DNA of 64,000 nt from Branchinecta lynchi. Lineage: Eukaryota > Arthropoda > Branchiopoda > Anostraca > Branchinectidae. The translations under genes and the position numbers were made by a program. Within the stretch, counting starts at the first letter, position 1, and every line of letters begins with the position of its first letter. Shown here in pieces: positions 31,622 to 43,562 of the stretch. The notes beneath the pieces were generated by a model that saw only the letters and a program-made list of their open reading frames with translations, ran no database searches and had not been told where the DNA came from. The stretch covers positions 11,550,030-11,614,029 of the forward strand of contig JAKZAP010000016.1 in the NCBI GenBank assembly GCA_023053575.1, written 5' to 3'.

Positions 31622-32144
31622 GATCGGAGTTTCTGAATGTATTCTCCATTTAATGGGTGAATGTCAGGAATCAAAAGACCTGAGCAAGACACTATTTGGG
31701 AAAAGGTGTGGGCACGAGTAGCTTAAACAAATATTGGTAAAAAGTAAAATATTTAGAGATGTAAGAAATCTGGGCACTAGCCTACGTTGTGTTTCTGCTA
31801 AGATGTTCTGAGATAGTTGACTACTTTAAAACGTAACTGCTTATAGCAAATTACACAACGGTTCGGCTGTTTCAAGCGTCTTTCCACGTCCCAGGCGTTG
31901 GTTGAGAAACGTGGCAAAATCTGCATAACCAGTCTGCTGGTCAATAAACTTCTCAGAAACAATGATAGGGAGCTTGATACGGTACGTACAAAGAACAAAC
32001 ACGGCACGCGCGATAATCTGTTTAATCAAATGCCGTCCTTTACAGCTGATTGGGTGTCTACCATTGTGATGTCACGTGACTCCCTGCAGAACGTGTTTAC
32101 CACGCCTGCGGGCCTGCTACAGTTTTTCATCTGGTATGCGTAGC

Positions 32145-32280
32145 GGCGAAGACGGAAGTAGATCGGCACAAACTCAAAGTTCACAGCAAGTACTACTACC
32201 GCTCAGTTTTGTCGGTGTATCCAGAGTCGCTGCATGGAACCAAAGACGGAAGTTTTATTGGATTATCTGTTCTTGACATG
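32145..32280 (+). repeat. repeat K, copy 1
   Basis: It matches 37840-37990 in reverse: GGCGAAGACGGAAGTAGAT, CGCTCAGTTTTGTCGG and a GACGGAAGTTTTATTGG or GACGTAGGTTTTATTCG block. No coding sense was found. Confidence 0.7.
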
Positions 32281-32294
32281 GGTGGTTCTAAAAA

Positions 32295-32520
32295 TCACCA
32301 CGATCAGTGGACAAAAAGTCCACTTTCACAACGCCCACGCCCAGAATGCCCACGATCAAAATGACGACGGTTAAAAATGCCCATGATTCAGAATGCCCAC
32401 GACTCAAAATGCCCACGGTTCAAAATGTCCACGACTCAAAACGCCCAAAACTGAGGTCAAAGACGAGAGATTCAAAACGTCGACGGTCCAAAATCCGACA
32501 GTTTAAAAGACGACAGACGG
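32295..32520 (+). repeat. minisatellite of about 17-18 bp units
   Basis: About ten units follow the pattern CAAAATGCCCACGATT with substitutions (ACGACT, ACGGTT). The same unit appears at 33440-33500 and, inverted, at 34065-34140. Confidence 0.8.
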
Positions 32521-32559
32521 CGTTCGTAAGGTTCGTAAAGTTTTTCGTAAAGTATGTTC

Positions 32560-32890
32560 CGCTCAGACGGGAATTTGACCTAGGTTACGTTCCGCAAACT
32601 TAACAACAGTTAACAATCGTTAACTTTAACTTAGGGGCGGAGCTGACTGCAGCTTTAATGATCGTTAACTATTCCCAGTTCTACAATTGTTCACTATTTT
32701 GTAACGATGCTCACCGACCATCCTTACAGAATAGTTAACAATTGTTAAGCTCTAGAACGGAAATTGTAGGTGGGCGGTTACGTTACGTAATAACTGTTAA
32801 CAAAAAGCTACGCAACAACTGTTAACAATTTGTTAACGATCGTCAAGTTCCGGAACGCAACCCTAGTTAACTTTACGAGAATTTTATGTG
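32560..32890. repeat. TTAACAATTGTTAA palindrome cluster
   Basis: GTTAACAATCGTTAAC, GTTAACAATTGTTAAG and GTTAACAATTTGTTAAC recur, with CGGAACG between them. It looks like part of a decayed palindromic element. Confidence 0.55.
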
Positions 32891-34789
32891 GAAATTTGTT
32901 CTTGAAAGAAAAAGATTATAGTTATTGAAGATCAATTTTTATCTATGAACCATAGGTAGATATTTATTAGCACTAACAGCCATAATGGGCCATACTTAAT
33001 GTTCAGATACAAAAAAGTAACTTCCAATAAATAAATTTACAATAATCCCATAACAGAAATGATACAAATAAATAAATCATTTCAAAACAATGTAACCCTT
33101 TCTTCCCAACCAACAATACCAACGAAATTCTACAAAAAATTGTGTCTAAATAATTATTCTTTAAAAAAAAAGTCTGAAGTTATTCGACCTTATTATTATT
33201 ACCATATACAAACCACAATAATCATCATCTCATTATTTTTCAGTTTCGTATTCCCACATTTTCAAATTTATTTTGTAATCTTGTTTTCGATCTCTTCTCC
33301 TATGGGTCAACCTTCCGAACTTAATGAAAAAAGTTAACGAGAGTTGAACTTCTTGCCTACTTTCGTAAAGTACTTTACGCAGGTTTACGGAGAAACTTTG
33401 CGAAGGACTTTACGCAGTTTACGAAAGCCGTCTCAGCCGTACTCAAAATGCTCACAGGGGAGTCTGAAATCGTCCTGGCTCAAAATGCCGACGGCTCAAC
33501 TGTCAGCAGCGAATGCCAAAATATCCTGGGACAACGGACAACGAGATTACAATGGACAGGATTACCGTACGGAAAAATATTTACAGAGATAATTTAATTA
33601 TTGGATGATCAAGTCAGAATTCTTTGCGTGAAAGTACTAAGACATGTCATACACCATAACATAATTTGTTGCACAAAAAGCGAAACTAGGGGATCCAAAT
33701 CTTGCACCATAAAGGTAAGAATTGTTCATAATTAAAAATAATAGTTTTAAGATCGCTGTTTGTTATTCAGTTTTTTTCTTCTCAGAATTCGGCAGAGTAT
33801 TATAGTCTTACTTTACAACTGAGATTATACCAGTTCAGCATACGATTATCGCCATTCTGATACTCGTGCTCTGCTCCTTTCGTTTCTCACTCATCATTAG
33901 TTCCAGTTTACTACGGACAAATAAATCAATCGTGGGGAGGGTTTTTTGGATTTTTTGTCAATCGTCAATCAATTGTCAATCGGGTTTTTGTCAATCGACC
34001 TCGTGTCTCCGGCTTGACCCTATATTTATTATGATTTTATACAGAAGTGTAATTAAAACCTTGAACCATTTCGAGTCGTGGGCATTCTGAACCGTGGTCA
34101 ATTTTGAATCGTTGGCATTGTGATCGTGATCGTTGTGATACTCAGAACTAAGAGAAACCGAATCGACCCCTTATGACAACAAGTCAGTCAAATCCATACC
34201 CGAGTGCCACTTAATTAAACAAAGCGTACTGAAGGCAGGGTTGAAGTCGGGGAATCGGCCAAGAGAACTCTGGCGCATTACTCATGGGAAGTCAATACAT
34301 CTAGTCTGTTCGACGAACATGTGGGACTATCATCTTACTAATTGATCCCCAGACTGGTGAACAAAGTCGTTACGAAGCGAGAGACACAAATCATGACATA
34401 ACATCTAAGAAACAAATGACCTGCCTAGGACATCGGGACCATTATTCTTTCCCATCTCAGTAGACTAGTTCAGTGTAGTCCATGCGCCTTCCCCTTCTTT
34501 CATCTTCCCTTAGGGACACTCCCAAACAAAACGGTTCGAAAAAGATAAACCATTCACTCTCCAACTCAATTTGCCACCCTCCCTTAAAAGCCATTATTAT
34601 TGCACCAATTTCCGCACCCTCTCAAGGTCGACGCCAAGCAACGGTGAGCACCTCAGTCGGCTCTTTACCTCACTTGTAATTACCTCTGAGGCGCACTTTG
34701 GCGTCGGGAGACACCGCAGACCTCGCGTTCCCATCAGGAATAGGGACCGTGGAAAATTGCTCGTCAACGCCTGCCTGGTCTCTTCAACA

Positions 34790-35100
34790 GGCAGGGCTGC
34801 TACATGTCGAACGATAGTGTGAGCTGTTGTCTCATCACTCTTGTCCTACGTATGATATAAAATTCCCAGATGTGTCATTTTTGCAGCAGAGATTCCGACC
34901 AATGCTTTTTAAACGAAAATAAAATTAAGGTTTGTCAGTTCTGCAGCGGTGATTCTGACCAAAAGTGAATATTTTACTCTTTTTTTTTAATGAAAACAGA
35001 ACTAACATGTGTCAGTTTTGCAGCCCTGATTCCGACCAGAAGTGATATTTCATGTCTTTTCGTGAAAATAAAAGGTTCAGTCCCAATTCACTCTCTGTTT
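34790..35100 (+). repeat. repeat E, copy 1, three tandem units
   Basis: The phrase GTGTCAGTTTTGCAGCCCTG, then ATTCCGACCAGAAGTGA recurs with drift at about 34873, 34935 and 35010. An inverted copy lies at 50300-50590. A 102-residue ORF across its end is not supported as a gene. Confidence 0.7.
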
Positions 35101-36520
35101 GTTGATGTGACAACAAGCTCCACGTTGGAACTACAGGGTCTACAAGGATACCCGACAGACGGAAAATTTTACAATGTTACATATCCCTCCTTTCATTTCA
35201 GGTCCCAACAGCAGATGGCTATCGAAAGAGCCAAAGATGGTGTCACTCTAGCCAAAATACGAACTATGTCTGTACAAAAGACACCAGGAACAAAATGAGG
35301 CAATGCATTTCAAGCAGTTCAAACTGGCCCAGATAAGCAACGTAGCGAGAAGCCAGGGGTTAGTCAATCAGCGTATCTACGTACGTCAGATTCATGCACC
35401 TAGCTACCCGCCGGTGCCCTTAAACTGGCCGGACTATTCACGCTCGATTATAGTTTGTTTCGCATTATCTTTCGCAACAAGTTTGCCCGACCTGGGTATG
35501 TACCTCTGACGTACATACCCTGTGTCCGGAGTGCAAACTCCGTGGCTGTAAGTCAACAAGGAAACAGCTGAGACCCCCTCCCCAGCAAAATATAAAAAGA
35601 CAAGGGGGGACTAGCATCCAGGCAAAAACGAAATCCGATTGTCCAGGCGGCCTTTTCTCCGCTGAGGGCTCATTAAAGAACTAAAGAAAGAGGGGCTAGA
35701 AATTCGGTGAGGTGTTCCTGAAAACATCTAAAGGGAACCTAATTGCGACGTAGGCAGCGGAGAGGCTTTAAAAGGAGCGTCGGAAATCTTTGTCGATTCA
35801 AGCAGCAGTGGGACGACGCCATAGAGCGATGAACTGCGCTGAAGTCGTTTGCGATGCAGCTTCATTTTTTTTTTTTTACACTCGCAACTAGGCCTAGCCC
35901 AAACCAAGACTTCACAAGGAGTATGGCCTAGACAGTCTGAACATTTTTATTTTCGGTATGACATATAACCCAGGACAGTAGAGGTATGTTATTTCGGGCG
36001 TCGACTAACTTTGAACGGTGCTGAAGAATACGATGAGATACGAAACAATGAGGTGCAGCGAGGTGCAAACCATAATCTGAGAAATATAACACGAATCTGG
36101 GGAGTATAGGAAGGGTCTGGAAAAGTAGTCCGTCCTGCCGCTGTCACCACTTTAGAATGGTTACTACGATCTTGTTAACCAATCTCCTTGTTCTCATACG
36201 GTAGAGTTCTAGAGGCGACTGGTGTATATTTGAAGAGACAGTTCTTCGACTACAAAAAGTTTAACGAGACACTTATCCATAAATTCTTGCAGACAGTTTC
36301 ATTCTATATGACAGACCAAATCTGAAGGACCTTTTCCAAACCACCCAAATACTTCTTATAGAAAATAAAGTCAAACCAAAGCCACATTTAAATTGTTTGA
36401 ATCTCCCGTCCTTTTCGTTCAGTTGCTTGAACATCTTCGACTAACCACAAGCTAAAACGTCTGAATTATTTCAACAGTTTTACATTACTTTCATGATCGT
36501 TAGAATTATTCCACCAGATG
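35101..36520. other. intron sequence, nothing recognised
   Basis: No ORF with a known motif. A poly(T) run lies near 35865-35878. Confidence 0.4.
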
Positions 36521-37421
36521 AACAAGACCAAAGGTTTCGACGGGATCCCAAAAATTTTATATTTGATCGAGACAATTTGGTCTTGTAGATATCCGGTCTT
36601 CGCTAGACTTCTTGAACATTCCTATTATTAGATTTAGAAGCAGAAAAAGGCCAATAGCTAATCATCTGAGAAAACCAACTTCAGATATGGATTCAGCATG
36701 TGTGTGTACCTCTATCTATAAGTCATATCTACTTAGACGAAATGGATCAAAATCTCCTGCCTTATACTTACGCCAAGTTTCCGGTTTCGGCAGGATTCCT
36801 GGCAAACTATTTGTCCGACGATAAAATGATTTCCATATAATTGTTCAGCATGTATGTAACTTCAAATATAAATTTTACTTTCAACAAACTTCCCGGTTTT
36901 GGCCGGATACCGGGAGGACTGCTTGTCCGGCGAGAAAACGATTGTGAGGATTTAGCTCACGAGAGAAGAAATACAACAAGAGCAGGAATTGTTCTCAGGA
37001 ACATAGGTGTGAGCCTCTGAAATGACCTTCCACAATCGGTCAGAGCGGCTGTAAGTCTGGCATCATTTAAGAGAATGGTTAAATCCTATTCTTTGAAAAG
37101 GAAAGAAGTGTGATAAGAGGAAAGGGTATTTAATGTTATTTTTTGTTTTAATGAAGGAATGATATAGCGGATTTATGGTGGTTAGAATTGCGGCCACAAT
37201 CAGGACAATCAGGATCCCCATGACAAATTGTTTGTTTAATTTACATATGAAAAAAAAAAAAAATCAATCAAGGGACTCGGCCTGTCCTTTGACCCAAAGA
37301 ATCCTCACACCAAGTTTCATCAAAATATCTCATTCCCTTCGAGAGTTATCGTGCTGACAGACGGACGGACAACTTTTACGAAGTCACAGGTATCCCTCCA
37401 CTTACGTTTTGGGGTCCCAAA
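36521..37421 (+). mobile_element. C element 8, interrupted by a LINE 3' end
   Basis: It starts AACAAGACCAAAGGTTTCG and ends TTTTGGGGTCCCAAAG, with GAGAGTTATCGTGCTGACAG in the tail. The core breaks off after GTCCGGCGAGAAAACGATTG near 36950 and the family tail resumes near 37265. The three bases GAA flank it on both sides, if the element is taken to start at CAAGACC. Confidence 0.85.
36950..37180 (+). mobile_element. LINE ORF2 C-terminus inserted in C element 8
   Basis: The frame reads DLAHERRNTTRAGIVLRNIG, then VSL-stop-NDLPQSVRAAVS and LASFKRMVKSYSLKRKEV, stop. The pattern VSLWNDLP ... SFKR ... is typical of the last residues of LINE ORF2 proteins, with the Trp codon here mutated to TGA. Confidence 0.75.
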
Positions 37422-37839
37422 GAACATTCCCTAAGGAACAGCAGACTGACATTAAAGAACCTGATTTCATTCTTACGTCGAAGAAAGCTGAAAAGCTTGG
37501 CTCTATCATTTCCATTTGACTGTTTTAAAAGCGAAAGATCAAGAAGTTGTCTGCGAAACGTCACCTCCGGAACGTCCCCATGACAAAAGGTCACAGTGAA
37601 TGAATGAATTTATGACGCACTGCCCAAGGGCGTAAGTGCGGTAGAGAAGGACAGTGAAATATAAAATAATCGCAAAACCCTCAACAAATATTTTCCACAA
37701 AGGCTCACTAATTTAGACTCACATTGATGGGATCGTGGACAGGTCAGTTTCCAACCGGTGAACACAAATTAGAGATTTGTGTGAAAAAGTGAACAATCGT
37801 TCCCAACACGAAACGTCCTCAAGCATAGATATATTAGTC

Positions 37840-37990
37840 CAGATATACGGACTGGGTCTAATCAAGAACGAATAAAACCTACGTCTTCGGTCCCATGTAT
37901 GCACTACGGATACTCCGACAAAACTGAGCGGAGCTAGCGATAATTGCTCTAGCTTTAAGTTGATACCCATCTACTTCCGTCTTCGCCGTT
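37840..37990 (-). repeat. repeat K, copy 2 (inverted)
   Basis: The reverse complement of 32145-32280, about 80% alike. The minus-strand ORF at 37719-37970 crosses it. Confidence 0.7.
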
Positions 37991-38255
37991 GCTCACCGCA
38001 GAGCAATAAGTGAGAAGGCACGCTGACCCGCTCTGGAGCGCGTCTAGAGAACCAATAGGCTTTGACTTTGAAAGTTTCTTCTACACGGCTTCACAGCGAT
38101 ATAGCTCCTAACCTCCGCTAGCTTGTATCGAGAAGGGTAGGCCTACGGTGAAATATTCAACTCCGCATGGTCATATTACAGAGATAGGGAGACGGAGGTT
38201 CTATCTGATTATTTGTCCTTGGTCTTACAGGTAGCCAAGATGAACGTGGTACCAG

Positions 38256-38600
38256 TTGTCTAAGTTATGTACCTTTTCCGGAAAAAAAAATACGCAGTGC
38301 CACCTGTTTTGTCCTGGACTCCAACTAGCCACTAGCGATCAAAGAGAAATATTCCATTACATTCCTAAATCCAACATCCTTCCCTGCCGGCCCAACACAT
38401 TCTTAGTCAGTGTTTTAATCGCGAACCCGAATAGTGTATATGTCAATATGTCAAAATTTTATGTGTATTTAGTGTGATTTTAAAGTATATTTAAAGAATG
38501 TAAACATATGTTTAATTATTCGTTCTGTTTAGTGTTTTTATTAGTGCCTTTTAATTTGTTTTGGATTACTTCGCTGTGCGCGTAACAAATAAATAAATAA
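38256..38600 (+). mobile_element. possible retroposon 3' end
   Basis: A 73-residue ORF without a known motif ends near 38477. It is followed by AT-rich sequence and the tail AACAAATAAATAAATAAA near 38587. The tail suggests a truncated LINE. Confidence 0.35.
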
Positions 38601-38750
38601 AATATCACAAAAACTGAAAATATTTGTCACCTTACTTTCTAGAATGTGATCAGTAGGATACTTGGATGTTCGAAACAAATGGCCGGCCGGTAAGTGCCTT
38701 TTAAAGCTAGAACTGGCCCCGTTCTATAAACCATGATTTTCAGCAGTCCC

Positions 38751-39341
38751 TCAGTAATCTACAGGAGGTCTGGCGACAGATTCCCAGCTTATCCTTCGAA
38801 AATCTGCCAGGAAGAAGCAGAAGAAATCAGTAATGTGGTAGTGAGGATCAATCACAGAATCAGATAGAAACAGGCCGTGAGCGACGGGGGGAGAAAGTCC
38901 AATCAATACGTCGTTAATAATGGGACAACGTGCCTCAGGGACTTGGCAAATGGGTCCTTTTGTGTGAAGGGGACATCGCAATATTTGAGGATCATGTTTG
39001 TTGCTTTGTCCTAAGAAGGTTCGGAAACAGAACGGGATTAGAAGGGGCTTGATACTCAATGTACTCGGTATACCGGAAGAATTTGTAGTACTTAAAAGAC
39101 CCTTCTTACTTATTTTACCTTTTATATTATCCCTAGTTCCCAGGCCCCTTATGGAATTATAAGCTTCTTCAGACATCTTAGCCATTCGCCATTGCTTAGC
39201 ACTTGCAGCACACGCTTCCCCGAAAGCTTCAAGGCCCATGGTAGCTCTTTCAAAAATAAGGGTGTGAGAAGCTTCAAAATTTTGTTTTTCATTTTGGAGG
39301 ACTTGGACTTGTATGTGCCCTTTTTTGCTAAGTTTTCCCAC
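38751..39341 (-). other. long unrecognised ORF (196 codons)
   Basis: The longest open frame of the window, on the minus strand in the PSMB7 intron. It includes ERATMGLEAFGEACAASAKQ and WRMAKMSEEAYNSIRGLG, which look protein-like, and then a Cys/Pro-rich part. An overlapping minus frame (39149-39385) and a plus ORF (39192-39602) cover the same DNA. I recognise no domain. It may be a TE-derived coding remnant. Confidence 0.3.
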
Positions 39342-39673
39342 TTTTTAACCACGGTGCGCACCGTTTTCAAATATTTTGCGTTCAAGCTCCGCTACATAGA
39401 GCGGGAGGTCTGGGCACAGTCGACAAGTGCCAACAAGCAAACCGACGAGTTCACAGGGCAAGCACTGGTATTTGCGGAAAACGATGTTTCAGAACCATTT
39501 TATCGTAAAAAGATCAGTTCTGATAAGAGTTGTGATTTAAGGCCGGGTACACCCTGTAAGAGAACTAGTGCTTCCCTTACAAAACGGGCCGAGCACCAAT
39601 AATCATGTGCGTATATCCCAATCGAGCTCCCATAATACAGCCTACGCCACCTTAACAGCACCGGGATAATTAA

Positions 39674-39978
39674 GAGCGTGTTCCACCCTACTTACCGTAG
39701 TTACTACGCATGACGTCACGAATTCTGGCTTTTTGCCGTCAAGGCTGGAACGATTTTTCTATTTTCCAGCAGGATCTCACGCCAGGGGCGAATCCGACCA
39801 ATCACGTTACAGAGATGCGTAGTAACTACGCTTACTACGCTCCCGAGCATGGTAAGCAAATAGTAACTTTTATTTACTATTCCGACAAGGTTGGAACGGT
39901 CAGCGTAGTAACTTTTCGTGAGGATGGAACGGAAATAGTAACTAATAGTAACAATTGTTAGAGGGGTGGAACACGCTC
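39674..39978. mobile_element. Harbinger/Tourist-like element D, copy 2
   Basis: The termini GAGCGTGTTCCACCC and GGGTGGAACACGCTC are perfect inverted repeats. They are flanked by a TAA duplication (39671-39673 and 39979-39981). The 305-bp copy is a good reference for the family. An ORF at 39710-39961 follows the palindromic GTAACTATTT units and is not a gene. Confidence 0.88.
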
Positions 39979-40069
39979 TAAGTGGGGCTGCGCGGACGCA
40001 AGAGTGTAGGACTTTCGACTACAATATTGGCAATATCTGTATTAAACTGAAATACATTTTATTTATAAT

Positions 40070-40482
40070 GAAGGTCTTCTACTTGTCCGGCGGAAACATA
40101 AAGTTCAAATGTAGATTTAGGATGTAATCTTGCCTCTAAATCGACGCTCTAATTGACCAGCGTTTAGCCTATAATCAACTTCAGATAAAAACTTCACTCT
40201 AAACCAATTTTCCTGCTTTCGCCGGATTCCGGGCAAACTACTTGTCTGGCAAGAAAGAAAGATTCAGAAACGGATTAGCATGTCTCTGTCGCCTGTAACG
40301 AAATTTTATTCAGCTTGTTCAGATAGACCTTTTACTTTGGCCATATTTCCGATTTTTCCGGATTCTGGGCTAAACTATAGTTCCGGTGAGAAAATGAAGT
40401 TCAGTTTGGATCCAGCATGTTTCCTTACCACTAAATCGACTCTCACATCACCTTGAAGAATCTTTTCTTCGTCGCTTAATTT
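40070..40482 (+). mobile_element. C family remnant
   Basis: Core units are recognisable by GCCGGATTCCGGGCAAAC, CTTGTCTGGCAAGAAA and TTCAGTTTGGATCCAGCATG. Family ends are missing. It directly precedes C element 9. Confidence 0.65.
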
Positions 40483-41756
40483 TACAAGCCCAAAGGTGGG
40501 ATCCCAAAAATGTAATACTTTTGTTGGACTTCTTGATCCAGACAATCAATCTTATAGATTTCCGAGTCTTCCCCAGACCACTTTAACATTTTGCTATTTA
40601 TCCATAATCAACCGTTTGAATATGTAAACATTGTTTTTTGCTGTTTTGGAGTTTTTTTTACAACTTACGGCTAAACAACTAGTCAGATGAGAAAACCAAT
40701 TTCAGATCTGGATTCAGCAAGCACGTTTACTCCAACATCTCATCTCTAATCGACTTCAGAAAGGTCTTTTAGAACGTATCTTTTTTAACCAAATTTCTCA
40801 TATTTTAGCAGCATTCCCGGCGAGAGCAAAAGACCTAGTGACATTGAGAGCCGAACCTTTCTAGCCAAATTTCCTGGTTTAGGCAAATTTTGCAAGCTTA
40901 TCCGAAAAGGAGATAAATTCAAAATTCGATTCAGCATGTCTCCTCACGCCAATACCGAATCTCTAATCGACTTCAGAAACAACTTTGAGCTTCACTCCTT
41001 ACCCCGTAAACGACTCTCTAATCGACTTCACAAACAACTTTGAGCTTCCTTAAACGACTATCTTATCAAAAATATTTTTTATCCTTAATTCGAACCTTTA
41101 CCCTTAATTTTCTCTGCCTCTAAATATAGGGCCTAAGGTCCCATTTACGAACTTAGCCTGTACTTCGCCAGTAAGTCCTCATATGAAATTTGAATAACAC
41201 CTCTGAACCCCCGACAAAACAGACTGCCTGCCATGACTAAACCCAAAGAACACGTACGCTAGGTGTAAATAGTCTTTAATTACACTCAGAAACATTCCGT
41301 ACTGTACACGCGGGAGTCACTAATCAGTCACTACCGCTTTCGCATGTATGGATAAAGGGGCAGGGTAGGGACTGGTATGTATAGTAACCTGTTCTTTTTG
41401 AAAATTCCGGGTGAACCACTTGTCCGGAGAGAAAATAATTTCTACATTCGGATTCAGCATGCCTCTTACCTCTAAGCCTCCTTAGCTTTTAAAAAATATT
41501 TGTTCGACCCTTAATTTCAAACCCCTCCCCTAAATATACATCCATGGAGCCAATCTACGAACTTGACATTGACCCTTGACCCCCGACATTGACATTGACA
41601 TCGACCCTTGACCCAAAGAATCCTCACATCATGTATCAAAATATCATTCCCTTCTAGAGTTATCGTGCTGACGACGGACGGACAGACAGACGGACGACTT
41701 TTACGAAGTCATAGGTAGGCTATCCCTCCGCTTATGTTTCAGAATCCCCCCAAAAA
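40483..41756 (+). mobile_element. C element 9, diverged
   Basis: It starts ACAAGCCCAAAGGTGGGATC and includes diverged core units with GATTCAGCATGTCTCCTCAC. The tail has AGAGTTATCGTGCTGACG and a GGACGGACAGACAGACGG run. It ends GTTTCAGAATCCCCCC, so the terminal palindrome is mutated. One of the oldest copies. Confidence 0.7.
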
Positions 41757-41941
41757 GATGGCAGACTTCGTTGCGCTAACGAGCTCCCTAATCGAGTGCA
41801 GCATGTGCTACGTGCACTGAAATTATTTCAGACTTTCATCACTAGAAGTAATTCGTAAATGGCCAATTACAAAGTCGCCAAATAATGAGAAAGACGACAG
41901 TCCTCCTGGACGTGATTAGGCTATCGCCTATCAGGCTCCCA

Positions 41942-42062
41942 CTGAAATCGGAAACTTTCTCTCCCGGTGTGTGCCTGTTTGAACCAGGAAAGAATGACGT
42001 CTTGAAATCGGAAACTTTCTCTCGCGGTGTGTCCCTGTATGAACCAGGAAAGAATGACGTCC
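41942..42062 (+). repeat. exact-period 60-bp tandem duplication
   Basis: Two 60-bp units start TGAAATCGGAAACTTTCTCT and end GGAAAGAATGACGTC. They differ at about four bases. A 111-codon ORF (41885-42220) runs through both in frame (KSETFS ... EPGKNDV repeated). The protein is not recognised. Confidence 0.85.
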
Positions 42063-42252
42063 TTCTTTATTTCTTCTTACTTTTTCTGTTTACTATTTTC
42101 CAAGTCCCCAAAATTCTTACTTTGTCTGGGTCTCAGAGAACGACATATTACCTCTTGAAAACTATACCTTCAGGCATTCACGCATTTTCAAATCTACTGC
42201 CACAAAGGAGGTTTCACTAATGGAGAACCACAAACTATCCAAACTATCTGTA

Positions 42253-43558
42253 GGCGTATTCTCGCCGTTCCCCGAGGACTCCTTTCCCCCCGAGTTCTCG
42301 CGAGTCCCCATTTACGGGGAATGCACCGATTATCTTCCCCATCATCAACAAGACCAATGATTTCAACGGGATCCCGAAAATTTAATATTTAATCCAGACA
42401 GTTAAATATTTTTATTTTTAAAATTTAGAAACAGACAAGGCTTATGGTTGAAACACCTTCGACACTTGACATTACAATAACAAGTAGACCTGAGAAAACC
42501 AAGTGCAGATATGGATTCAGCATTTGTGTTTACTCTACTAGTCATATCTATTTTGATGTAACCGATCGAAACTTCCTGCCTTACTTCTACCAATTTTCCG
42601 GTTTCGGCGGAATTCCGGAACTACTTGTCCGTCAAAAACAATCAGCATATCTCCTTACCCCTCTATCCAACATCTAATCAACTTCATATAAAATTTAACT
42701 CATAACAAATTTTTCGGTTTCAGCCGGATTCCGGCCAAACTATAGATCCGGGTAAGAAAAACGACTATCATATATGGATTCAGAGTCTCTTCGTACCCCT
42801 AAATCGAACGTCTAATCAACTCCAAATACAACTTTTGCTTTTAACAAATGTTCCGATTTTGGCTGGATTCTGGTCATATTCATGTTCAGCATGTCTTTTT
42901 ACCTCTAAACCGAATATATAACAAGCTTCAAATAAAACTTTTACTTTTAACAAAGTTTCCGGTTTTGGCCGGATTTCGGGTGAACTACTTGTCCGGCGAG
43001 AAAATGGTTTACATATTGTTCAGCATGTCTTCTTACTTCTTAATCGAACATCCCATTACCTGTTTAAAAATATTTAGTTGGACACTTAATCTGAACCCCC
43101 TACCCCACCCCTAAATGTAGGGCCATCTACGAACTCGACCTTTCCCTTGACCGACAGAATCCTCACACCAAGTTTCTCAAAATATCTCTTTCTCTTCGAG
43201 AGCTATCGTGCTCATAGACAGAAAGACAGACGGACAACTTTTGCGATGCCATAGTCCCCTTATGTTTTGTGATCCCAAAAGGACTCCTTTACAGATTCGG
43301 AGGGGAATCAATTTCTGCTGGTGTTAGTGCAATGTAAAATTAACTAAAACAATCAGAATAAACAAAACCAAGACTAAAGTTAATTTTTTTTGTTATTTCT
43401 TCAACTGCGTATTTATTTTTTGAACAAAATCCATCTTCGAAGCATTCCCCGTGTCGTCGTGGTTTTCCGTACGTGGAGTCCGCGTGGAGTGACTCCCTCT
43501 ATTCTGGCCGTTCAACTTGATTCCCCGGGGAGTCCTCGGAGGACGGCGAGAATACGCC
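42253..43558. mobile_element. inverted-repeat element J, copy 2, split by a C element
   Basis: The ends GGCGTATTCTCGCCGT and ACGGCGAGAATACGCC are inverted repeats. C element 10 occupies 42347-43280. Removing it restores the order seen in copy 1 (14286-14621): a CATCACCATC-like stretch is followed by AAGGACTCC. Flanks GTA and TTA suggest a 3-bp duplication with one change. Confidence 0.75.
42347..43280 (+). mobile_element. C element 10, inside element J
   Basis: It starts AACAAGACCAATGATTTC and has core units with TTTCCGGTTTTGGCCGGATT. The end TATGTTTTGTGATCCCAAAA is mutated. The insertion point within J is defined by comparison with 14286-14621. Confidence 0.85.
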
Positions 43559-43562
43559 TTAT

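Larger units (their letters stand above)
32295..34145. mobile_element. possible element with inverted minisatellite ends
   Basis: The left end is built of the ATGCCCACGATTCAGA unit and the right end of its inverse (TCGTGGGCATTCTGAA). Between them is AT-rich sequence with no transposase. Neither exact termini nor a target duplication could be fixed. Confidence 0.35.
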
